From positions 814,720,569 to 814,784,568 of the forward strand of contig NC_081414.1 in NCBI RefSeq assembly GCF_030272615.1: a stretch of 64,000 nucleotides of DNA, in the 5' to 3' direction. The notes beneath the pieces were generated by a model. That model saw only the letters and a program-made list of their open reading frames with translations, searched no databases and was not told the origin of the DNA. The DNA comes from Cryptomeria japonica. Lineage: Eukaryota > Streptophyta > Pinopsida > Cupressales > Cupressaceae. Made by a program: the position numbers and the translations under genes. The stretch's first letter is position 1, and every line of letters begins with the position of its first letter. Shown in pieces: positions 34,561-44,033 of the stretch.

Positions 34561-36715
34561 TCACGACTGTCCTGTACCACTACCACCTAACTCTATCTGT
34601 CTCTGTCGCTGTGGGTGAGAAGATCCTCTAGATGTCTGTCTACCATGATCCCCACTCCTTTGAGGAGGTCGCATGACCCTACCACTACTAGTATCCATCA
34701 ACACGATGGTATGATAACTACCTACTCTCTAACTCTCTGCAACTACCTCCTCATATCGTCACTGCCAGTGGGAAGTCTCCTTCCTGGCCCGAACTAATGC
34801 TCTAACAGTTTCCACCGAGAGTGTACTTGATCCAACCTGTTGAATGTGATCCAGAAGGCCCTGAGTATCCTGTTGTCTCCTAACAATTGTGTCTCTCTGT
34901 GTCATAAGAGTTTGTATCTGTGCTCAAAGCTGATCAATCTGTGCTCTCAGACTATCAATGGTATCATGCCCTGGCTCATCATGCTCTGGTATGACCACAT
35001 CTGGCACATCATGTACTGGTGCAATCTGCTTTGGAAAATCCTACTGTGGTGCATGAACCCCAATCCCCTCACCACCAACCTGCCCAACTGTTGGAATCTC
35101 GGTCTGAGTAACTCTCCAAACCCATCGTCTAATAAAGGGAATATGATCCTCTTGATCCTCATCATCTCCATTGTGCGTCGTAATAACCCTAGGATCTGGC
35201 TGAATCTATCCAAAATCAAGGCCTCTCCCGCAACCCCCATCCAATCCAGTCACCCTGCCTCTTGTCACTTGCAATTCTCTAGGTGATCTCATCCCTACTC
35301 TGCCTGTATCCCTCCCAATCTGTCCAATATCTCTACTACCCATAGGACGTGGTCTATCAATCCTGCCAGCCAGACCAAATGGTCCTCCACAGACTCTCAA
35401 TCTACATCCTCTCCATCTAGGTCTACCACCACCACCTCCATCCCCACCTTCATCTCCACCTCCCCCAAACTCATGAGCAGCTCTAAGCTCTCATCTACGT
35501 CTCCATCTCCTACTAATAGGATCATCTGAATCATCATCATCATCTCCTGAACTAGGAGGAAGATCTGCCAGATCCGTAATTCGAGGAAATGGATGAGCTA
35601 ACAAATACTGAGCATACTCTGCAGTCACTCCAGGATCAAGAATGTGTAATCTCATATCATAAGCCACTCTTGGAGTAGCAATAAACTTTGCACGAGAAAT
35701 CTTGAAAGATAAAGAAGGTCCCCAATCTCGTCGATCTCTATACTGGCGAGCATAAATCATCACACCAGTAGGCATAGACTAAATGATACCAGACTGTCTC
35801 AAAATGCGACCAATCAACTATCGCTCAATAATGAAAGGTGTCCGACCAATGAGATATCTACTCTGCATGAAAAGTGGTAATGTCTGTGCATCATCCATCC
35901 ATGGCTCACAATCAACATATGATCTCCAAGTGATGCTATCTAAAGAACCAAGAACCCAGTGCCAATACTCCATTTTACCCAGCTTAGGCTGAGTAAGAAC
36001 ACCTGCATACAAATAAACATATGGTTGCCTCTCTCCATGAACTCTGTGATGAATAGGCTGAGTAACAGCAATGTGCTCCCAGCACCAGATCTGCAATTAT
36101 GTGCATCCTGTAGACAAACTAGCACTCTCATCATACACTACCTGGTGTAGATCATGATATAAATGTGCTAGCATACAAACCCCCCAAGAATATTGTGTAC
36201 GATGCTGCATCATACTCAGCAGAACCTCACCCCATCCAACTGATAAACCTCGAGATCACCTATCAGGACATATAAATCCCCCAATCAAACTAGCAAGAAT
36301 AACAGGAATAGTCTCATAGTACATCACCATGTCTACCCATCAGATCACTCCTCTACTAATGCTCTCATTAGCAAAAATGACTCTGCAAGCCTCAGTTCCA
36401 ATGTGATCCTAATAATCATATTGCACTAGCTCCCCAGTCACCGGGATATGCAGAATCTTGTAGACATCCTCTAGAGTCACACTAATCTCACCTGTCGGTA
36501 GGTGGAAAGTGTTATACTCACTGTGCCATCTCTCGACTAATGTAGTCAACAAACCTTTGTTATGTGTAATCTCAGGCATAAATAATAGATGACGTAAACC
36601 ACAGGCATCTACATGTCTAATCTTCGCTTGGGATAACTCTGAAACTAAATGATGTATGGCTGGTAATTTCTCCTGACACTAGAGAACATCATGTTTCTCC
36701 TATTTTAAAAAGGAA
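34561..36715 (-). pseudogene. antisense ORF with plant mobile domain (PMD)
   Basis: One minus-strand frame of about 715 codons runs from near 36715 to TGA at 34561, with about 13 in-frame stops and no frameshift. The N-terminal half resembles the plant mobile domain (PF10536, MAIN/MAIL-like): ERWHSEYNTFHLPTGEISV and LEDVYKILHIPVTGE (about 36440-36535), GWGEVLLSMMQHR, then QIWCWEHIAVTQP (about 36060-36096). The C-terminal half has an acidic run (DDDDDSDD, near 35530), Gly/Arg-rich sequence (35240-35480) and a Gln-rich coiled-coil-like end. An acceptor-like TTTTTAAAATAG precedes it. It lies antisense to gag-pol, between integrase and the 3' LTR. PMD proteins have been described in plant gypsy elements and MULEs. 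Confidence 0.75.
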
Positions 36716-36899
36716 ATCAACTATCAACTCTCAAATCAAACTGAATCATCATTATCTATCAACTTTCAAATCAAACTGAATCATCATTATCTATCTATCT
36801 ATCAAATTAAATTGAAGCAACTTAAGCTATCAAATCATTTTAAACCTATTAATCATAGTTTACTATCAATCACTGAGTTTTACTCAAAACTCTTCTAAA

Positions 36900-37170
36900 G
36901 CTCTTGCATCGAAAACTAAATCAGTTTCTCAGAGCTACTTTATCAATCAAGCTAATCAGAGCTACTTTATCAATCAAGCTAATCAGAGCTACTCTATCAA
37001 TAAAATTTATCAATCAAGATAATCAGAGCTACTCTATCAATCAAATTTATCCATCAAGCTAATCAAAGCTACTCAATCCAAGAATCAAAGCTACTTTATC
37101 CATCAAGCTAATCAAAACTACTCAATCCAGCAATCAAAGCTATCTATCGATCTAATCAATCATGCAATCA
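36900..37170. repeat. tandem array, TCAGAGCTACTTTATCAATC core
   Basis: Seven or more variants of AATCAGAGCTACT(T/C)TATCAATCAAGCT at 28-45 bp spacing. Tat/Ogre 3' regions are known to carry such hypervariable arrays. Confidence 0.75.
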
Positions 37171-37254
37171 CTCAATCAAGACTCTATTTCATCAACAATA
37201 CGTATCAAACACGTCAAAACTAATCATCAAAGTGCTTTTTAGCTTTTGTACTTA

Positions 37255-37540
37255 TCAAAAATTCCAACTTTGAACAAAAGTGCTAAACAACGATGCATAT
37301 GCGCTACTTTGAACAAAAGCGCTATCCTATCAAGCATATGCGCAAACAAACGATGCATATGCGCTATTCTATGCAAAAGTGCTAACATTTCAAGAATTTG
37401 CGCTAACAAATTAAACAAAAGCACTAACAATCTATGCATTTGCGCTAACAAATCAAGCAAAAGCCCTAACTTAAACATTTGTGCTAAACAAAATGGCATA
37501 TGCACTAAAAGAAATTGCAAATGCGCTAATCTAAAATCGC
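37255..37540 (-). repeat. inverted counterpart of the leader array (GCGCTTTTG / GCGCATATGC)
   Basis: On the minus strand it reads repeatedly AGCGCTTTTGTTC, AGCGCATATGC and TTAGCACTTTTG, the same words as the plus-strand array at 13766-13935. Confidence 0.75.
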
Positions 37541-38028
37541 AAAAATTCAAAAAAATTTCAAAAAATAAAAAACGCACCTAAAACATGAAATTTTGAATGA
37601 AAACTTGAAAACAAAGCTCGAGATAAGAAACATACCGGATAACCATACTCAACAGGTCACTGATATCGCTGCACACGCTCAAATAGATGGTTCTCCATGG
37701 GAATCACCATTTTGCCACCTCAGCAAGAATTTTCTTCTCCAAAAGCTGATAAGGATAATAATGAAATTAAAATTAAATTTGGTTACTTTTATATTTACTA
37801 TTTGAAGAGTAATTAATTTCAAATGGGACAATTTAATTTGTTTATTACAAATGAATTTAATTGACTAAATTTTTATCAATTATCATGAGATCAATCGTTC
37901 AAACCCAAATTTTTGACAATTTCACGATCAATCTCCCGAGGGGGCACATAATCAGGATTTTATCTCTATCAGGCGCACTATCAAGACTTGATTTAATCTT
38001 TAAAACAATGTTGTCTCAACATCATTTC

Positions 38029-38042
38029 AAAGAGGGGCAAAA
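38029..38042 (+). promoter_or_regulatory. polypurine tract of giant Tat element
   Basis: CAAAGAGGGGCAAAA, directly before the 3' LTR. The same AAAGAGGGGCAAA precedes the LTR at 665. Confidence 0.8.
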
Positions 38043-39215
38043 TGTATACACCTAAAAATTGGCTATGAGCAATTAAATAAATATTTTATATTTATTTAAT
38101 ATTTATTCTTCTATTAAATAGTTAATTTGAAAAGATTAATTTATTTAATTCATTTTCATGTCTTTCTATTATTAATATTTTATTAATTAATTCATTTATC
38201 CTATTCCTCTAATTTATTAAATATCTAATATTTAATTATTCCTCTAACCAAGTTAATTAAATATCTAATATTTAGTTATCTCCTCCAAACAATTAAATAT
38301 CTACTATTTAATAGTTATTCTCTTATCCTAGAGTTTCAAATATTAAATAATTCATAAATTATTTAATTCCCCTTTTCCAACTCACCCTCCATCTCCACTT
38401 CATTTTCCCTTTGCCAACTCATCAAACATGTGGCTAGGGAAATTAATATTTCTTAAATATTAATTCATCATTTATCCCCAAATTCCAATCTTAATGAATA
38501 TTGTGTACATACACATATTTCATAACCATTTCCTATATTCTCTCCAACACCCTCTACATCTTAAGAAGGACTTGAGTCCGCTTGTCCTCTCATGCCTAAA
38601 TTTCCTCCAACCATCCCTATATTCCCTCAATCAACAACCCAGTCAAGGTGAGATGAGTGACACTTGTCTTCTCCTTCCCCCTTTCTCTCAACCTTCACCT
38701 TTGCTCATAGCCATCCAAATCTGTAGATCTAATCAGGACTGTTGATCTAAGCCACATCATATTATCCTCTCAAAGTCTATAAAACCAAGAGCTTCAGTTG
38801 AGAGGAAGTTAGTCTTCAAAATTGTGTTCTCACAATAGTTTTCAATCAATAATATGCATCCGTGAGTTTTGGAAGCAAATATCAATTAGCAATATAATCA
38901 TATAATATCATTTAGCATAATCATGTAGCATTTGCATATCATAACATTAGTTAACTACAATTTATCAGTCCATTCTTCATATGCCATCTTGGAAGCCAAC
39001 AGTGCATTGTCTGAGAGCACACCATTTGCAACCAGGAACAGTGGAGTTAGGACACAATGAGACATAAGCCATGAAGGTAAAACAATGTTTTATTTTAATA
39101 TATATTTCATGTAGTTTCATTGGTGGAATTTGAATTTCATGTATACATTTTTCTTTGTATTTTGTGAAACTAACTTATTGCAAGAAGCATTCTAAGGATG
39201 AAATTCAAGCTCACA
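38043..39215 (+). repeat. 3' LTR of giant Tat-type element
   Basis: 1,173 bp matching the 5' LTR at 12474. TATA box at 38778-38785. It differs by small indels (near 38095 and 38882-38905) and scattered substitutions, so the insertion is not recent. Confidence 0.9.
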
Positions 39216-39766
39216 TAGAAACCAATACACTTTATATGTTAATTTAAATATAATAAATATAATCCTTTCTCTAAACATATCATAGGAATTAAGTCTACTC
39301 TAAAAGGAGTAACATTGATTTATGTAATAATGCAATTTTGATATGCAATGAAATTAAGATGTGAGTATGGAATGCAAATAATCTAATAAATATAATACTT
39401 TCTCTATGCATGTCATAGGCATTAAGTCTACTCTAAAAGGAATAACATTGATTTATGTAATAATGCAATATTTATATGCAATGAAATTAAGATGTGAGAT
39501 ATGGAATGCAGATGTGTAAATTGTGAGCACTTGGATTGAAGACAATTTTCTCTCCTTCATGATGATGCAAGTATGTCAACGTTTCGTATAAGATATATCA
39601 ATTAATTAAGATTAATTAAGGAGGTTAGGTTTTAGAAATGTATTATTGTTACAATATAAACAATCCATTACATGTCATCAAAGGGAATGGCACAAGAGAA
39701 TCAAAGACAACATGTATAACACTAGCATATAGTATAAGATAATATCATAAGTGATCAACAAGGAAA
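39216..39766. repeat. right flank with two tandem 133-bp units
   Basis: 39250-39512 holds two copies of a 133-bp unit (AAGTCTACTCTAAAAGGAGT at 39292 and its copy 133 bp later). No gene. This continues the sequence interrupted at 12473. Confidence 0.65.
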
Positions 39767-40392
39767 CTGAAAAATTTAACATAAATTACATATAGTACAA
39801 ATTATCAACAAAGTTGTCAAACATAGTAAATAGAGTCCACAAATCGACTAACACAGTAGAGACTGACTAACACTCGTGTTAGTCGCCCGTTTTACACCGT
39901 CGATTTTTCTATTAACCGTTAGTCTTCAAATCGCAACCGTTAGTTTCGCGTGTTAGTGACAAATTAATCAATCACAACCGTTAGTTTCGCGTGTTAGTGA
40001 CATGTTAGTCAATCTCAACCATTAGTTTCGCATATAGTATAAAATAATATCATAAGTGATCAACAAGGAAACTTAAAAATTTAACATAAATTACATATAT
40101 TACAAATTGTCGACAAAGTTGTCAAACATAGTAAATAGAGTCCATGAATCGACTAACGCAGTAGAGATTGACTAACACTCGTGTTAGTCGCCCGTTTTAC
40201 ATCGTTGATTTTTCTATTAACCGTTAGTCCTCAAATTGCAACCATTAGTTTCGCGTGTTAGTGATAGGTTAGTCAATTGCAATCGTTAATTGCAAAATCG
40301 ATGGTGCAAAACGCACGAGTAATATGTGTGATAGTCACTTCGTACTGTCTTTGTGGAGCCAGAATAGACGCATCTGGCATTTCCTTTACGCC
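39767..40392. repeat. long direct repeat, copy A, with internal 305-bp tandem units and foldback modules
   Basis: It matches 53466-54094 nearly base for base. Internally the phrase GCATATAGTATAAGATAATA (39725) recurs 305 bp later (40030). GTTAGTC modules occur in both orientations (inverted near 39885 and 40193, direct near 40255), giving a foldback-like structure. It ends immediately before the LTR at 40397. No coding sequence. Confidence 0.8.
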
Positions 40393-40396
40393 TAGG

Positions 40397-41971
40397 TGTA
40401 GACACCTAAAAATGGTCAACGCTTGCGGAGTCATACTTTAACATTTGCGCATTGCCTCATTTCAGGTTTTTGCGTCGCATTAACATTTCTCCTATGGTTC
40501 ACACTTGGTCTTTATCATTTCTGGGCATCGAGTCATTCTTCTACATTCTTCATTCGTCTCGCCTTCGAATTTGGTCTTGTCGACAACAATCTTTAGTCGT
40601 GATTTTGGTCAATCTTATTCTGTCGCATCAATGTGTGTGCTCATTTGTCATCATTTTGGACATCGTCAATCCTAATTAGGGTTTTGTCCTCTTATCAATT
40701 TTATCATTTGGCGATCGATTTGTCATCAATCCTTATCATTTTCAATCTTGTCATTTTACGATCGATTTGTCATCGATCGTTGTCATGTTTGATCTTGTCA
40801 TTTTGCGATCGATTTGTCATCAATCGTGGTCATTTCCAATCTTTTCATCTTGCAATCTATTTTGTCATCGATCCTTATCCTCCTGTCAATTTTGTCATTT
40901 TGCAATCGATTTGTCATCGATCGTCGTCTTTCTCAATTATGTCAATTTGGATCAATTAGTCATTGTTCCTCATCAATTGGCACATTTATCAATCAAATCA
41001 TTTATCACATTGGTCTTTTATCAATTCAAAATCATGATCGACATTAATTATCTTCAATCATGACCTAATTGTCATTTTAGCATTGCTAATTCATCTTTTA
41101 GGGTTTCATGATTTAATCATTTAACCTTGTTTGTCATTTCTCCCTCTAGGATTAGTAAATTACTTATTTATCCTAAGTCTTCTCATTACAATTAAATCTT
41201 TATTTAATTGGCTATTGTGAATTAATTAATAAATGACAAATTATTAATTAATTTACCTAATTTCTCTTAAATTCCTAATTTCCTATTTTTCATCAATTTC
41301 TAATTCCTAATTTTCATCAATTTCAATTTTCTAATTTCTAATTCACCTAATTTAAATTCTTTCCTATTTTTCTCCTAATTTAATGGGAATGACATAAAAA
41401 TTTGTCATAATTTGTCATAATTGACAATCAATCAATTCTTGACATAGAAATGTGTCATAATTTGTCATAAATTGTCATCAATCAATCAAATTTTGCATAG
41501 AAAGTGCATAATTTGTCATAAATTGTCATAAATTGACAATTTTGCTTTGCAATTTCCATTTGAATTGAATCATGCTAATTTGGTCTTTTTCTCCAATTTC
41601 TCTATAAATTGGATGAATTTCTTCAATCCCAATCTAATCACTTTTGCAATCTAATCACAAAATCAGATAATGAGAATAATCACTTCTTCTAGTACTCTTG
41701 TGCCAATATCAATCTTGCTTTCACATTAGGTGTGTGCACTTGAAGGTGAGATCCACAAACAAAGGCTATTTGGAGAAGAAAGAAGGACAATGTAGCCACA
41801 TGAAAGAGCATTCAAATCATACCTTTGGTTTGCTTAATTTCTAGTTTTGAATGTTTCATTTTCATGTCTCTATTGAGTGTTCTTAGGATAGATCAATTGC
41901 ATTTAGCTTTCGTGATTGAGCTAAATTAGTTTTTATATATGCTTTGATGATTTCCGAATTCCTAGCGTACA
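40397..41971 (+). repeat. 5' LTR of second Tat-type element
   Basis: It begins TGTAGACACCTAAAAATGG (same start as the solo LTR at 34321). U3 has five 47-50-bp repeats (40690-40935) and TTGTCATAA-rich sequence (41400-41540). TATA box TATAAATT at 41603-41610. The end (GCGTACA, 41971) is placed by the primer-site-like TTGGTGAACCCGATGTGAA that follows at about 41976. There is no second copy to confirm it. Confidence 0.65.
40690..40935. repeat. 47-bp tandem repeats in U3
   Basis: Five units with core TTTTGCGATCGATTTGTCATCGATCG at starts near 40711, 40758, 40805, 40852 and 40902. Each holds palindromic GATCGATC-type words. They may act as enhancer-like elements; this is inferred. Confidence 0.8.
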
Positions 41972-42082
41972 TTAATTGGTGAACCCGATGTGAAACTAAC
42001 CCTCTAATCATGTCTTGAGTGCCTTTTGAGTTGATTTGCAAGTCAAAAACCCAAAAATAGGGTAATGTGGGGTTTTCTGGAG

Positions 42083-42205
42083 ACTTCTGCGCCTGTGTGA
42101 GACAACTTGCGCCTGTGTTCTACATTCTGCGCCTGTGTTAAAGACATCTTGCACCTGTGTCCTGCATTCTGTGCCTGTGTCATGAGTTCTGTGCTTGTGT
42201 AAAGT
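42083..42205 (+). repeat. short tandem array, CTGCGCCTGTGT units
   Basis: Six units (the last three degraded to GCACCTGTGT, GTGCCTGTGT and GTGCTTGTGT), placed about 110 bp after the LTR. The position is equivalent to that of the GCGCTTTTG array in the giant element. Confidence 0.8.
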
Positions 42206-42599
42206 CCAAAATAGAGGTAAAAAGGCAGTGTTTTGTTTAAAAATTTGTTTTGTTTTTGCATTCTGCTTTCTGTTTTTTGGTTTTTGGTACTAATTATCTG
42301 TGCAGCATCTTGGCATACGCATGGAAAAGACAACAAATGAAACTCCTAACATGTTTTATGTAGAATCGATAGTCAAAGAATAAACACCTCAAACTTTTAA
42401 CTTGGGTTTTGTAGGTTGCCTTGGAGAAACAACCAAACTTTGTGTTTGCCATTAATGTTATAGGCACCTAGTATGATTTCTAAATAGGTTGGAATGAACA
42501 TGTTTTTTCTTTGATTGTTGAGTGTGACATTGGAGTAGGAGAGTATGCTCTCATCCTTCTTAGGGTGATCAGAAATCCAGATCTTCGATACCATGCTCG

Positions 42600-43250
42600 T
42601 TGTTTTGATTGTGTGTCACCTTTAGAGGGCCTGCCTTCCCGACTGGATTTGCTTTTGCAAGCAAGTGATAATCATGAGAAGGGAATGACCCAAAGTGAGT
42701 ATGGCTAGAATACCTTGGCATTCTAACTCACTATAAACAAATACCTGATGAGCGAAAGCTTTGAAGGAAGGGTTACGTGGGAATTGCAGTTACTTGGGAA
42801 GTGATGACCCTTGAACTCTTTCTCATATCAACATCTAAGTAGGGCCTTATGGGTCTAAATCATGCTTGCGTGACTACATTTGTTTGGTATCTTGGTGGGC
42901 TTAATGTCTCAATCACGCTTGCGTGACACCAAGGAGTAACACTTAACAGAATTCCTTACTAAACACCTTGTTTTTAGAGGCCAAAAACCTTTCTAGTTGC
43001 TTGAGAAGGACAAGTTTGGATACTTGGAAGAGATACTAAGTTTGCCATGGGGAGATTTCCATGGGGACTGATGCTTGGCTTCCCTGAGAAGTGAGTGCCG
43101 TGGAGGGGAGCCCGTGGGGTCAAGCATCTATGTATTCTTCTTGAATCCCATAATGAGTCTACCTCTCAAGTACCTAATGTCCTTGCTTACCTTAAGAAAT
43201 GTGGGAATGAGTATGATTGTCTTGAGTCTAAGTTGAAATATCTTGTATTC
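42600..43250 (+). ncRNA. conserved leader block (second copy)
   Basis: Partner of 14460-15180: AGGGCCTGCCTTCCCGA (42626), CACTATAAACAAAT (42729), AAAAACCTTTCTAGTTG (42983) and a strongly conserved stretch at 43032-43130. The hairpin GATGCTTG...CAAGCATC (43070-43128) has a perfect 8-bp stem. Confidence 0.45.
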
Positions 43251-44033
43251 TTTGCTTGTCAAAAGTTGAATTGTATCTCATTTTAAAAACAAGGCAAATT
43301 GATTCAAAACAAGGTTAAACCCAAGAACATTTCATCCAACAAAGTTTAAAACACCTTGAAACATGGTTGTCAAATATTCTTCAAAATCTTGTCTCAACAT
43401 GCATGTCACTTAGATTTAGGTTCATCCTAGGTTTGCATTTTGCAAGTCATTGTCAACTACCAAGGTTGGGTTTCATCTAGGTCATACTGCTTTGCATATC
43501 AATAATAGTCATCCATTTGCATATGTCCTCTTGCATTAGAGTAATACCATTGTCATTCATTCATATTTGCATACCCTAGGTCTCTTTGTTAAGCTTAGGT
43601 CATTGTCACATCATAGTAAGGTCACTTGCATAGCCATTGTCCCTTTGCATATAGTGTCAAAACTAGGCTTTGTCATACTTGAGTAATCCAAATCTTTGAT
43701 AAACCCTAAGTCATTGTTAAGAAGTCTAGACCTTATCAAACCTTTTGTCCTTTTGTCATCAATGTCATTTCGTCAAACCTAGCTTAGTATCCAAGCATAT
43801 AGGGGAGACATTGTCACTTTGTCCTTTTGTCACTTGGTCCTTTTGTCCTTTGAGGTCTAGATATCATTTCAATCTCCTAAGGGTCTCTTTTAGATTTGCA
43901 TTCAAAAAGTTTGTCAAAATCTTCAAAAACAACCAAAAACATAGATTGCATTTTCATCTATTTAGTTTGCATTTAGTTGCATATCATATATTATCCTTGA
44001 AAAATTCCAAAAATATTGCATTTGCATAGTGAC

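Larger units (their letters stand above)
36716..38042 (+). other. 3' non-coding region of Tat element, part 2, with tandem arrays and polypurine tract
   Basis: Contents: a 37-bp phrase duplicated near 36720 and 36757 (ACTTTCAAATCAAACTGAAT...); an array of ATCAGAGCTACTTTATCAATC units (36900-37170, about 35-40 bp period); an array that is the reverse complement of the leader repeats (37255-37540); AT-rich sequence; polypurine tract at 38029-38042. No plus-strand gene is supported. On the minus strand this is the putative leader of the antisense PMD frame. Confidence 0.6.
12474..39215 (+). mobile_element. giant Tat/Ogre-type Ty3/gypsy retrotransposon (26.7 kb with nested insertions)
   Basis: Two matching LTRs (12474-13609 and 38043-39215) both begin TGTATACACC and end AAGCTCACA. 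The flanks share TAGAAAC (5-bp GAAAC if two ambiguous bases belong to the LTR). Inside, in order: primer-site region, repeat-rich leader, gag, protease, G-patch-like linker, RT, RNase H, second RNase H, integrase, a 6.8 kb 3' region with an antisense PMD frame, and a polypurine tract. RT before integrase makes it Ty3/gypsy. The dual RNase H, the long leader and the antisense frame point to the Tat lineage. A 7,703-bp copia-type element splits RT and an inverted solo LTR sits in the 3' region. Without them the element is about 17.6 kb. Confidence 0.88.
41972..44033 (+). other. untranslated leader of second Tat-type element
   Basis: It holds a candidate primer site (about 41976-41994; tRNA not assigned), an array of six GCGCCTGTGT units (42083-42205, 19-23 bp spacing), the leader block conserved with the giant element (42600-43250), and AT-rich sequence with many TTTGCATA / TTGTCA words (43380-44030). 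No protein gene is supported. Confidence 0.55.

Noticed and set aside
7650-40392. One MULE spanning 7.65-40.39 kb with GTTAGTC modules as its terminal inverted repeats
   Set aside because: The best-preserved modules at the two ends are in the same orientation, and no target duplication could be identified; left as a dispersed module.
40452-41063. Open frames with hydrophobic repeats in the LTR at 40397
   Set aside because: They result from the 47-bp U3 repeats and lie upstream of the LTR TATA box.
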